A stretch of DNA of 39,540 nucleotides from Klebsiella pneumoniae (GTDB lineage Bacteria > Desulfobacterota > Binatia > Bin18), in NCBI GenBank assembly GCA_945865755.1, contig CAMBFS010000013.1, positions 1 through 39,540 on the forward strand, given 5' to 3'. The translations under genes and the position numbers were made by a program. The notes below the pieces were generated by a model. It was given only the letters and a program-made list of their open reading frames with translations, did no database searches and was not told the origin of the DNA. Of the stretch, positions 1 to 7,334 are shown one piece after another; the first letter of the stretch is position 1; every line of letters starts with the position of its first letter.

Positions 1-2
1 CT

Positions 3-110
3 GGGGCTTGGTGGAAAGCGGAGAATGTGGAACCGATGCTCGCCCTTCGGGTGGTCCGAGCGAATGAGGAGTGGGACACCTATTGGGGACAGCTCGCGGC
101 TGCCGCCTAA
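3..110 (+). pseudogene. Transposase C-terminal fragment (ISKra4-like?)
   Basis: An open frame enters from the window edge and ends at TAA 108-110 (35 residues). It reads GAWWKAENVEPMLALRVVRA followed by a WDTYW motif. A tryptophan-rich tail with LALR and a final W-D-x-Y-W resembles the C-terminus of ISKra4-type transposases, from memory of the family rather than a search. The start lies outside the window, so it cannot be told whether the upstream element is whole. The sequence after the stop runs into a broken sensor gene on the other strand, which suggests the element inserted into that gene. Confidence 0.45.
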
Positions 111-119
111 GGGAGTATG

Positions 120-302
120 CCTGCCCCGCACTTTGAATCGCACCCGTGCGTGGCTCGCGGGCGCATCTGGTTTCAGGTACCACACGCCAATGCCGGTGAC
201 AGCAATGCCGGTGACAGCGATAGCCAACCCGGTCAACAGATAGGCCCCGAAAATGAGGAAATAGTCTTGCCACGTGAAAGTGAGACTCGGCAGTGTCACG
301 TG
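120..302 (-). pseudogene. N-terminal fragment of a membrane sensor protein
   Basis: On the minus strand, 302 down to about 150 reads TFTWQDYFLIFGAYLLTGLA, then a hydrophobic stretch and YLKPDAP. This resembles the membrane-anchored N-terminus of bacterial histidine kinases or cyclases (FTWxDY...GAYLLTG...LKP). The start side is cut at 303 by the 211-bp elements. The other side loses recognisable similarity near 145, close to the transposase end. Within it a 15-bp unit (aatgccggtgacagc) is tandemly duplicated at 189-203 and 204-218, an in-frame duplication giving AVTGIAVTGI. Probably a dead fragment. The family is inferred from memory. Confidence 0.4.
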
Positions 303-513
303 AGAGTCTGTTCGGAAAGTTCTTGAATGAAAACAGGCCCCGTCGTGGTACCCAAAAGTGGAGTGCACGAGCACGTGGCGCCATCGCTGTCGCAGATGCA
401 CAAGGATTTCAGGAACTGCACTCGCACTGCCACGGTTTTCGTTCAGCTGGTACCCAGTTGGTTGATGTTGCGAACCCCCCGTAATCACTCATAAACTTCT
501 TGGACAGACTCTT
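303..513. mobile_element. MITE-like element, copy 1 (211 bp)
   Basis: This is the first of two tandem copies with a period of exactly 211 bp. The left end starts AGAGTCTGTTCGGAAAG. The right end, reverse-complemented, starts AGAGTCTGTCCAAGAAG. Aligned over 27 bases, the two ends match at about 20, so they act as imperfect terminal inverted repeats. No long ORF lies inside. The termini suggest a non-autonomous derivative of a DDE insertion sequence. Flanks read as three-base TNA-type triplets (TGA on the left, TTA between copies, TAA on the right), but they are not identical, so a true target duplication is not shown. Confidence 0.7.
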
Positions 514-724
514 AGAGTCTGTTCGGAAAGTTCTTCAATGAAAACAGGCTTCGTTGTGTTACCCAAAAGTGGAGTGCACGAGCATATGGCGCCATCGCTG
601 TCGCAGATGCCCAATGATTTCAGGAACTGCACTCGCACTGCCACGGTTTTCGTTCAGCTGGTACCCAGTTGGTTGATGTTGCGAACCCCCCGTAATCACT
701 CATAAACTTCTTGGACAGACTCTA
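514..724. mobile_element. MITE-like element, copy 2 (211 bp)
   Basis: Second tandem copy, about 95% identical to the first by eye. Differences cluster near 547-558, 584-587 and 612-616. The junction forms an 8-bp-arm palindrome (CAGACTCTTAGAGTCTG, 504-520). The right end of this copy supplies the last codons and the stop of the neighbouring lnt-like gene, so the insertion truncated that gene. Confidence 0.7.
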
Positions 725-1586
725 AGGGAAAGACGGTCGGGCGGGTGCCAGGGGTAAACTCGCGCGGCCATTCAGCCGTGTGTGGGACCAGGGCCGGCAG
801 CGCCAACGGGCGATACTCGGCGAAGGGGACGAGTCGGAGCTTATCGTAGACATCCATCAGACCCCGCGTGGGAGTGAGAAAATAGGCGGAATTGTAATAC
901 CGCGCGCCGGTGTCGTGCGGGACCGCTCTGGGGGCGCCGATCAGCAGGGCGGTGTTCAGTTCCTGCGCAAGCCAGACGAGTTGAGCCCGGAGCCGTGGCT
1001 CTTGATCGAGATAGAAGCCCAGGGCGAATTCGGGCCAGACGACCAAGTCCGGGCGTGTTCCGTTGACGCCGTGGCGGGTGAGCGCGGCGTAGGTCAACAG
1101 GGTACTCCCATGAAACATGCGCTGCCAGCGCTGCTCGCTCGGGATGTCGCCTCGCGCCAGCGCGGTTGTCACAGGGCGTGCATGAGGCGGGATCTCATAC
1201 TGGCGCAGTCGGATCGCTCCATAACTCACAGTGCCCACCACGCCGATGACCAGGGCGTTCAAGCCCGGCCAGGGGAACGCGCGAAGAGCCTCTCGCGTGA
1301 AAGATGAGGCGAAAGATGAGGTGTGGATACGATGGAGCGCGGAGAGGAGGTCAGCGATCAGGTAGCCGCTGAGGCCGATGAGAAAAGAAAGACCGTAGAC
1401 GCTCGTGACATCAGCGATTTGAATGAGGTGGAGGTGATACACCTGCGAGTAGCCCAGGATCCCCCAGGAAAAGCCAGGGAGCAAGGAAGAGCGGGCGTAT
1501 TCGATGCTGACCCACACCGCGGGAACCCCAAGCCAACAACGGCTGCTCCCGGGTTGCCCGTGCCCCACGGTGTGCGATCCTCCCAT
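696..1586 (-). pseudogene. lnt: Apolipoprotein N-acyltransferase (Lnt)-like, truncated at both ends
   Basis: Lnt transfers an acyl chain to the N-terminal cysteine of lipoproteins in the inner membrane. The translation has the family segment VWVSIEYARSSLLPGFSWG and a GYSQ, then transmembrane segments and a nitrilase-type domain with the catalytic Glu motif VVWPEFA and Lys motif YDKLRLVPFAEYRP. The usual protein is about 500 residues; this frame has 296. The N-terminal membrane helices are missing, and translation ends in ESVQEVYE, encoded by the inserted 211-bp element. The third catalytic residue, the Cys of the ICYE-like motif, is therefore absent. The ATG overlaps the stop of the tiny upstream ORF by one base and has no good ribosome binding site of its own. 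It is almost certainly inactive as a transferase. Confidence 0.75.
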
Positions 1587-1660
1587 CAGTGGACCGTGGC
1601 GGTGTGACTCCCAACCGTGCCGAGGATGAGCGCTACGAAAAATAACTGCTTGATGGCCAT
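1586..1660 (-). CDS. Tiny hydrophobic peptide ORF (24 aa)
   Basis: The frame starts MAIKQLFFVALILGTVGS and stops after 24 codons at TGA 1588-1586, overlapping the next ATG by one base. It has a good Shine-Dalgarno sequence (AAGGAG, nine bases before the ATG), which is why it is listed. The composition is that of a signal peptide or single membrane helix. It may be a real small protein after the response regulator gene, or the remaining start of a secreted or membrane gene lost by deletion, with the lnt fragment joined behind it. The second reading is slightly preferred, because the following frame lacks its own N-terminus. Confidence 0.4.
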   Translation of the reverse strand: MAIKQLFFVALILGTVGSHTATVH

Positions 1661-1703
1661 ATCGATGTTCTCCTTTTCGACGGTCATTCTCCGAGGGGGT
1701 GCG

Positions 1704-2348
1704 TTACAAGGTGTCGGTGGTGACGCCATGGTGGAGGGCGAAGCGGACCAGGTCCGCCGTGGTGTTCAGGCGCAATCTTTTCAGCAACCGTCCGCGATAG
1801 CTGTCAATTGTCTTCACGCTCAGGTGGAGTTCCTGGGCGATGGCGCGACACTTGGCGCCTTCGGCCAAGTGTTTGAGTACCTGCAGTTCACGGTCCGTCA
1901 ATCCTTCCAACCGCGCGGACGGCTCCTCTCTGCGCGCATAGCGCAGGGGCAGTTCCGCCATGAGGGCTTGCGGCAAGTAGCAGCCGCCTTCGGCTACTTT
2001 GCGAATCGCGGCGATCATCTCGTCGCTGGGAGCGCACTTGCCGATAAAGCCGTGCGCGCCCGCTTCGAGGAGCCGGATGGCATAGGCGCTACTTGCATGC
2101 GCGGTGACAATAAGCACTTTGACATTCAGTTCTTCATCCCGGATACGTTTGGTCGTTTCGATCCCGTCCAATTCCGGCATCGAAAGGTCCATGAGCACCA
2201 CGTTGGGACGTAGCTCCCGCGCCAGCCGTAGAGCCTCATGTCCGCCGCCGGCTTCGCCAACCACCTGCATGTCGCGACAGTCGCTCAGCAGACGTCGCAG
2301 CCCATGACGTACGAGCGTATGATCATCCACCAATAGAATACGAATCAT
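1704..2348 (-). CDS. NarL/FixJ-family response regulator
   Basis: A 214-residue two-domain regulator. The receiver domain (about 1-120) has the acidic pair D8-D9 and phospho-acceptor D54 in MDLSMPELDG, plus the conserved Lys in GFIGK. The C-terminal LuxR-type helix-turn-helix (about 145-210) reads LTDRELQVLKHLAEG and then IAQELHLSVKTIDSYRGRL. Phosphorylation by a sensor kinase would control DNA binding. The start overlaps the end of the double-receiver gene by four bases (ATGA), so the two are translationally coupled. The cluster's own histidine kinase is broken, so the phosphate source is unclear. Confidence 0.92.
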   Translation of the reverse strand: MIRILLVDDHTLVRHGLRRLLSDCRDMQVVGEAGGGHEALRLARELRPNVVLMDLSMPELDGIETTKRIRDEELNVKVLIVTAHASSAYAIRLLEAGAHGFIGKCAPSDEMIAAIRKVAEGGCYLPQALMAELPLRYARREEPSARLEGLTDRELQVLKHLAEGAKCRAIAQELHLSVKTIDSYRGRLLKRLRLNTTADLVRFALHHGVTTDTL

Positions 2349-3238
2349 GGTTGTCTCCTGCTGTGATCAACGGAACGCGCAGGGTCACGACGCAATTGCG
2401 CTTGCGAGGCCGCGAGTGCCCGTTCCGCGTCCCGGATCGTGTGCAGTTGCGCGGCCCCCTTCAACGCCACCTCTACCCACAGTAACAGCCGGTCGGGGCC
2501 GTCGAGCTTGTCGTGATACCCTTGAATATCCAACTGGCGTAACATTGCGCGCGGCGGTTTCTCTCCCGAATAGCCTGTTTGCAGCATAATCTGGACATCG
2601 GTATCCCGTGTCCGGATCTCCTGGATGAGCCGTTCGCCGTTCATCCCCGGCATGAAATAGTCCACGATGACGAGCTGAAACCGCCCAGGCCGGAACAGCG
2701 TCAGGGCTTCGGCTCCGCTCGTCGCGGTGTGAACGCGGTGCCCTGCCATTTCGAGCAACAAGCAAGTCGAGACCAGCGCCTCTTCCTGGTCGTCCACCAC
2801 CAGAATAGCGAAGTCCATCGGCTCAGCCACAGGATGATGAGGAGTGGGCCGGGTCACGTCAGACTCCCCGTTTCCCAACAATTCACGGAGGAGCTGAGCG
2901 ACTTCCGACAGCGGAGTCCCTTTGGTGACGAACCCATCGGCGCCGCGTTGGCGGGCCTCCTGCTCCCATCTTGACGCGAGGTCGCCCGTCCACAGCACGA
3001 TTCGAGTGGCAGGAGATTGGGCGCGGGCGTAGCTAATGAGGGTTAAGCCTTCGGCTTCTCGACCGGCGCTGAGGTGGAGATCGGTAATCATGCTCTCGTA
3101 GCGCGTGGTGGCTAACAGCGCCGTGGCTTCCTGGAGCGTGGGAGCGCTGTCAACCTGATAGCCGCACGTCTGGAAATACGAGTGCGCGGCGAATCGCAGG
3201 GCTTCGGTATCATCAATAAGCAGGAGGTGGTGTGTCAC
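2345..3238 (-). CDS. Double-receiver (REC-REC) response regulator
   Basis: Two CheY-like receiver domains are in tandem. The first (about residues 4-115 from the GTG start) has an LLLIDD acidic pocket and phospho-acceptor Asp in ITDLHLSAG. The second (about 145-265) has ILVVDDQ and the Asp of VIVDYFMPGMNG. A short helical tail (ERALAASQAQLRR) follows; in related proteins such a tail leads into a histidine kinase domain, but here the frame ends and runs into the NarL-type gene. It may therefore be the front part of an ancestral hybrid kinase or a stand-alone phosphate sink. The GTG at 3238 is preferred over the upstream in-frame TTG at 3256, although neither has an ideal ribosome binding site. 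Confidence 0.85.
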   Translation of the reverse strand: MTHHLLLIDDTEALRFAAHSYFQTCGYQVDSAPTLQEATALLATTRYESMITDLHLSAGREAEGLTLISYARAQSPATRIVLWTGDLASRWEQEARQRGADGFVTKGTPLSEVAQLLRELLGNGESDVTRPTPHHPVAEPMDFAILVVDDQEEALVSTCLLLEMAGHRVHTATSGAEALTLFRPGRFQLVIVDYFMPGMNGERLIQEIRTRDTDVQIMLQTGYSGEKPPRAMLRQLDIQGYHDKLDGPDRLLLWVEVALKGAAQLHTIRDAERALAASQAQLRRDPARSVDHSRRQP

Positions 3239-3397
3239 GACCTCTAGAGAGAGCAAACCGGGGGCCGTAGAGCGCGAAATGGCTAAGTATCTAAAAAAGC
3301 AGCAATTATCGACCGTTCCCCGTCAGGCGTCAGGCTGGGTCTCTAAAAATTAGATGGGGATTCTAGATTTTAGAACCACCGAGCTGGTAGTTTCTGG

Positions 3398-3474
3398 GTA
3401 GCCTGGATGAAGCGGAGCGGAATCCAGGTTCCGCGCGGGGCACCCCGGATTACGCTGCGCTTCATCCGGGCTAC
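3398..3474. repeat. REP-like imperfect palindrome
   Basis: The left arm starts GTAGCCTGGATGAAGCGGAG and the right arm ends CTTCATCCGGGCTAC, with CCAGG/CCCCGG-type inner arms. This is the widespread repeat that reads gtagcccggatgaagcgcag in many bacterial genomes. It lies at the 3' end of the NtrC-type gene and supplies that gene's stop codon. A 22-bp direct repeat with two mismatches flanks it (3370-3391 and 3502-3523). Confidence 0.7.
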
Positions 3475-4847
3475 AGGGGAGAATCCTTTCCGGAAATCGC
3501 CTTAGCACCACCAAGCTGGTAGTGCTTGATCTTATAGTAGAGCGTACTCCGCGGGATACCGAGGCGCTCGGCGGCACGCTCTACGTTCCCCTGTTCCTCC
3601 TGAAGCACCCGCGCAATATGGAGTCGTTCCAGCGCTTCGAGCGTCAAGTGTCCAAGGTCATCTTTTTCCATGGTCTCAACCGGGCTGTCAAACCGCAGAT
3701 CTTTCCGATTCAGCGTGGCATGGTCGCTGAGTAACAGGGCGCGCTCCAACACATTACGCAACTCGCGAATGTTGCCGGGCCACGCATACGCCTGTAACGC
3801 CCGCTCAGCCTCAGCCGTCAGCTCGGGCTGACGATGGCCTAATTCGGCCGCGCATCGTTGGAGTAGGGAGTGTGCGAGGAGGGGAATATCTTCCGTGCGT
3901 GCGCGCAGGGGAGGGACATGTAGAGGCAAGGTACTGATGCGAAAATAGAGGTCGCTCCGAAACCGCTGCTCTTGGATCAACCGTCGTAGCTCTTGATGCG
4001 TGGCGGCGATGAGACGGATATCCACCCGACGGTCGCGGACCTCGCCCAGGCGCCGGAAGCGTTTTTCCTCCAACACCTTGAGCAGGCGCGGTTGCACCTG
4101 CGGGTCCATATCACCAATCTCGTCGAGAAAGACCGTGCCGCAGTGAGCAATTTCCAGAAGTCCCGGTTTGCTGGCGACCGCCCCGGTAAAGGCCCCCTTC
4201 TCATGGTCGAAGAGTTCGGTTTCGAGGAATTCACGTGAGAGGCCCGCGCAGTTCAGATCCATGTAGGTTTCCTCGGCGCGGGACCCGTGCTCGTGTAGCC
4301 AGCGCGCGAGCACGCCCTTGCCGGTTCCAGTTTCGCCATGAATCAACACGGGGCTTTCCGAGGCCAGCACGCGCTCGGCTTCCCCCGCCAACTCGCGGAT
4401 AGCGAGACTCGTCCCGATGAAGGGATCAATCTCCTCGCGTGCCTGACGCGTGTTCCCGGCCAGTTGCCGTTGGCGGCTGCGTTGTTGCTCCACCAAGCGC
4501 TGGACCATGACGAGTACGGCATCAAGCGCGACCGGCTTAGTCAGAAACTGCTCGGCGCCCTCCTTGATCGCACGCACGGCGAGCTCGATCGACCCGTGGG
4601 CCGTGAGAATGACAACGGGGATGCTGGGATCAATCTGCTTGAGACGCGGCAGCAGCTCAAGCGCCGTGCCGTCTGGTAGGAGGTAGTCAATCAATGCCAC
4701 ATCTGGTCGGGACCCGCGGCACATCTCCTGGGCTTTCTGACAGGTTTCCGCTTCGTCCACTGCATACCCCTTGGCTTCGAGGAATTTTCGCAGACCAAAG
4801 CGGATGCCGACTTCGTCTTCAACGATCAAGACCTTGTGCTGGGCCAC
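3471..4847 (-). CDS. NtrC-family sigma-54 response regulator
   Basis: A three-domain activator. The receiver domain carries the phospho-acceptor Asp in [10 protein letters not shown] (D54 from the GTG start). The AAA+ domain has Walker A GETGTGKG, the sigma-54 contact motif GAFTGA and Walker B VFLDEIGD. The C-terminal Fis-type helix-turn-helix reads [20 protein letters not shown]. It would activate sigma-54 promoters when phosphorylated. GTG 4847 is chosen because AAGGAG lies six bases before it; an in-frame ATG exists at 4868. It overlaps the end of the kinase gene, so the two form one unit. The C-terminal residues after YQLGG are atypical: the stop lies in a REP-like repeat, and a second copy of the YQLGGSKI-stop coding sequence survives beyond the repeat at 3370-3391. 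Confidence 0.93.
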   Translation of the reverse strand: MAQHKVLIVEDEVGIRFGLRKFLEAKGYAVDEAETCQKAQEMCRGSRPDVALIDYLLPDGTALELLPRLKQIDPSIPVVILTAHGSIELAVRAIKEGAEQFLTKPVALDAVLVMVQRLVEQQRSRQRQLAGNTRQAREEIDPFIGTSLAIRELAGEAERVLASESPVLIHGETGTGKGVLARWLHEHGSRAEETYMDLNCAGLSREFLETELFDHEKGAFTGAVASKPGLLEIAHCGTVFLDEIGDMDPQVQPRLLKVLEEKRFRRLGEVRDRRVDIRLIAATHQELRRLIQEQRFRSDLYFRISTLPLHVPPLRARTEDIPLLAHSLLQRCAAELGHRQPELTAEAERALQAYAWPGNIRELRNVLERALLLSDHATLNRKDLRFDSPVETMEKDDLGHLTLEALERLHIARVLQEEQGNVERAAERLGIPRSTLYYKIKHYQLGGAKAISGKDSPL

Positions 4848-5524
4848 GCGCGTCTCCTTCCGTTTCACCGTGCTGACTGGGCCGAAGGGTGGGCAGTTGC
4901 ACGGTCATCACCGCCCCTCCTTCTGGGTTATTGGCGGCGGTTACACTTCCACCATGTTGTTCGACGATACGTTGGACAATGGCTAATCCCAATCCCGTCC
5001 CGTCGCGGCGACGGGAAAAGAAGGGCTCGAAGAGGCGAGGCAGGACATCCTGGGGGAACCCAGGGCCGGCATCGCGCACCCGACAGGACACGCGCGCTTC
5101 GGACTCGTGAGCGGACACCTCCCCCTATGATAACGGTCTCCACGGTGGCCGACACCGCCAACGGTCCACACGCGCGGATGGCATGCACGAGGACATCGCT
5201 GAGCGACCCCAGTGCCAGCTCGTGACTTGGCGGTTTCCCATATTCCAGGAGCGCTGACACCAGGTTCGTCAGACGACTGACCTCGCCGCGCAGCACGGTG
5301 AGGAAGCGGCGAGACTCGTCTTCGCCGGTGAAACAGGCCTCAAACGCGTCCAGGGTCGAGGAAATGCCAAACAGCGGATTGCGCACCTCATGGGCGACGC
5401 CAGCCACCAACATCCCCATGGCCGCCATGACTTCATTGCGACGGAGGGATTCCTGCAACCGCATGGGGAGTGTCATGGCACACGCTCCACGGAAGGCGCG
5501 GCGCACAGCGTGAAGGCCGTCCAT
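4819..5524 (-). pseudogene. Sensor histidine kinase, frameshifted and lacking the N box
   Basis: The first frame (5524 to about 5125) carries the dimerisation and phospho-acceptor helix with GVAHEVRNPLFGISSTLDAF. The second frame (5118-4819) carries the ATPase G1 box DAGPGF, the F box FEPFF and the G2 box [18 protein letters not shown]. They are in different frames, and the joining point near 5118-5128 lacks the 30-40 residues that normally hold the N box (NLLxNA) needed for ATP and magnesium binding. A deletion whose length is not a multiple of three explains both facts. No sensor domain or membrane segment precedes the HisKA part. It overlaps the NtrC-type gene and would have been its partner. 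Confidence 0.8.
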
Positions 5525-5663
5525 CCACTGTTTCTCCCTGTCTCTATTACGGAAAATCGCGCGGGAGCGCCCATGAGCAGTTTCAGAAATTCTCTCAGCG
5601 CTGTTTCAGAGTTTCTCGGTATGGTTTCGCTTTGTCGAAAGAAGCGAGTGTGAGAAAAAGAAT

Positions 5664-5752
5664 ACGTGGAATCCACGTGAGAGAAACAGTAACAGAATGT
5701 TCCGTTTGCTCGTGACCGCCGCGGTGATCTGACCCCCGTGGAAACATCCACG
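5664..5752. promoter_or_regulatory. Two related inverted repeats in a divergent promoter region
   Basis: ACGTGGA-A-TCCACGT (5664-5678) and CGTGGA-AACA-TCCACG (5737-5752) share the half-site CGTGGA. They lie between the minus-strand kinase gene and the plus-strand secreted-protein gene, about 60 bases apart. Paired palindromes of this kind suit an activator binding upstream of a promoter, plausibly the NtrC-type regulator. No convincing -24/-12 sigma-54 promoter was found, so the function is inference. Confidence 0.35.
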
Positions 5753-5928
5753 CGGCGTCACGCAAGATAAGGAGGCGCGAATGGCAACGATATAATTGTC
5801 TCTGTGTGACACTTTTACCGAGCGTCTTAGGAAGAAACCCTGGGCCTGACGTTTCGCTGAAACAGTGGCCGGATGACAGGCCCACAACCACTACCAGGAA
5901 TGGCAGTGTGACTGGAAAGGACATGACA

Positions 5929-6493
5929 ATGAGAACATCCACTATTGTATCCACCCTTGTTGGGCTTTCGCTCACCTCCCTGATCGTAGGGACATCACCC
6001 GCGGTGGCTGAAGAGTTTGTGTGTACCGGGACCGTCGGGGCGGTGACACTGGATAACGTGCTGGTCCCCGCCGCGCGCACCTGTACCTTGAATGGCACCC
6101 GTATTCAGGGGACCATCGTCGTTAAGACCGGGGCGACCTTAAGCGCCAGCGCGGTGCGGGTGAATGGCAATATCCAGGCGGAAGGGGCGCGGGCGGTGTT
6201 CCTGAATCCCGCGTCAGTCGTGGGGGGGAGTGTCCAACTCGACCAGGGCGGGACCGCTCGTATTCATGGCGTGCGCATTAACGGGGATCTCCAGCTCGAA
6301 TCCAACCGTGGCTACTTAAATACGATAGCGAACCGGGGTCGGAGGCAACATGCAGGTTTTTCAGAACACCGGGGGTGTGAACCTTTTGCGTAATGTCATT
6401 GCGCAGAACCTACAGTGCAAGGCGAATCGTCCGGCCCCGACCGGTAGTGGCAATATCGCGGGAAGCAAAGAGGATCAGTGCGCGGCCCTGTAA
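5929..6493 (+). pseudogene. Secreted beta-repeat protein, frameshifted
   Basis: The start at 5929 has GGAAAGG eight bases upstream. A signal peptide (MRTSTIVSTLVGLS to about AVAEE) is followed by a repeating short-strand pattern: VLVPAARTCTLNGTRIQG, VVKTGATLSASAVRVNGN, INGDLQLE. This resembles beta-helical, bactofilin-like or polymer-forming secreted proteins. At the GGGG run 6335-6338 one extra G shifts the frame. The downstream frame continues in the same style (VGGNMQVFQNTGGVNLLRNV to CAAL) and stops at 6491-6493. Removing one G gives a coherent protein of about 187 residues. It is either a real frameshift or a sequencing error. No enzymatic function is suggested. Confidence 0.65.
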
Positions 6494-6648
6494 CACGGAA
6501 AGAACCCTCTCGGTATTTTCTTCGCTTGAAGAGTGCCGGTCCAGACGGCCAGGGCCTTCAGATGGAAGGCCCTGGTGACGACAAGCGATGGTCGGCTTGA
6601 CTCTCCCGTCCGGCTTGCCTATAGGTTGCCGCCAAGGAGGACCCCGCT

Positions 6649-7263
6649 ATGCGTAAACTCTTCGATTATCTGCCGTGACCGTTCGCCATGAGGACGAGGA
6701 TCGTTCTCAAGGAAAAAAACCTGCCATTTGACCGCATTCTGCTGGACCTGCCCAACAAAGAGCAGAAACAAGAGTGGTATCTTGCCCTCAACCCCTACGG
6801 CAAAGTGCCGGTGCTCGTGGAAGAAGGAGCGTGGGTGTACGAATCCGCGCTGTGTAACGAGTACCTCGAAGACAAGTATCCGAGTCCCGCCTTGGCACCA
6901 ACTGCTCCGAGTGAGAAAGCGCGCATGCGATTGTGGGTCGACTGGTGTAACAATCAGTTTGTCCCTCCGGTGATCGGCCTGCTCTACGAAAATCGTAAAC
7001 CGGCTGAGGAGCGTAGCCAGGAGAAGATTGATCACACCAAGGCGAAACTAGTGACGTTGCTGCCGAATCTTGAGCAACAACTGCAAAGCCGTGACTACCT
7101 GATGGGCGACTACAGCGTCGCGGACATTGCCTTTACGCCGTTCCTTGCCTTGTGCGAGCGAGCGGGTGTGGATTTTCGAGGTTTCCCGCACGTCGCGCAG
7201 TGGGCACAACGGCTCAAAACCCGCGAGAGTTACGAAGAAGTCAAGATCGGATTCCCCGCGTAG
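6649..7263 (+). CDS. Glutathione S-transferase family protein, candidate selenoprotein (Sec10)
   Basis: A GST-fold protein of 204 residues. AAGGAGG lies eight bases before ATG 6649. Translation gives MRKLFDYLP, then UGA (6676-6678), then PFAMRTRIVLKEKNLPFDRI in the same frame. The N-terminal thioredoxin-fold domain (1-80) has NPYGKVPVLVEEG with the cis-Pro and YESALCNEYL for glutathione contact; the C-terminal helical domain has MGDYSVADIAF. Close GSTs carry CPFA or CPYA at the UGA position, so selenocysteine replaces the active-site cysteine if decoded. A stem-loop suited to a bacterial SECIS follows. An internal ATG at 6688 exists but has no ribosome binding site and would remove strand beta-1 and the active site. 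A terminator follows the gene. The alternative is a nonsense mutation. Confidence 0.75.
6679..6712 (+). promoter_or_regulatory. Candidate bacterial SECIS element of the GST gene
   Basis: Seven pairs form between 6689-6695 (UGAGGAC) and 6703-6709 (GUUCUCA), with one G-U pair. After an A-A mismatch two more C-G pairs extend the stem (6686-6687 with 6711-6712). The loop GAGGAUC begins with G and starts 17 nt after the UGA. Known bacterial SECIS elements have a small apical loop with G among its first bases, about 16-37 nt from the UGA. This fits, but a short hairpin can arise by chance. Confidence 0.55.
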
Positions 7264-7288
7264 CGGATCGTGACGCGGAAGTGTCGAC

Positions 7289-7322
7289 AAGGGCGGGCAT
7301 GCAACCCGCCCTTCTGTTTTTT
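7289..7322 (+). terminator. Rho-independent terminator after the GST gene
   Basis: The perfect stem AAGGGCGGG (7289-7297) / CCCGCCCTT (7305-7313) has a seven-base loop and is followed by a T-rich stretch through 7322. It separates the GST gene from the next gene, whose ATG at 7335 follows directly. Confidence 0.85.
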
Positions 7323-7334
7323 GGGGGCAATCGG

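Noticed and set aside
303-724. CRISPR-like direct repeats
   Set aside because: Only two 211-bp units with inverted ends and no spacers; a mobile element fits better. No CRISPR array was seen anywhere in the window.
780-1307. Long plus-strand frame opposite the lnt-like gene
   Set aside because: Arg/Gly-rich with no motif; the minus strand has clear Lnt signatures.
5775-5800. Possible sigma-54 promoter (ATGGCA...ATTG) before the secreted repeat protein
   Set aside because: The GG and GC pairs are not at the required -24/-12 spacing.
6688-7263. GST starting at the internal ATG 6688
   Set aside because: It has no ribosome binding site, would remove the first beta-strand and the active-site position, and ignores the ideal AAGGAGG-ATG 39 bases upstream in the same frame.
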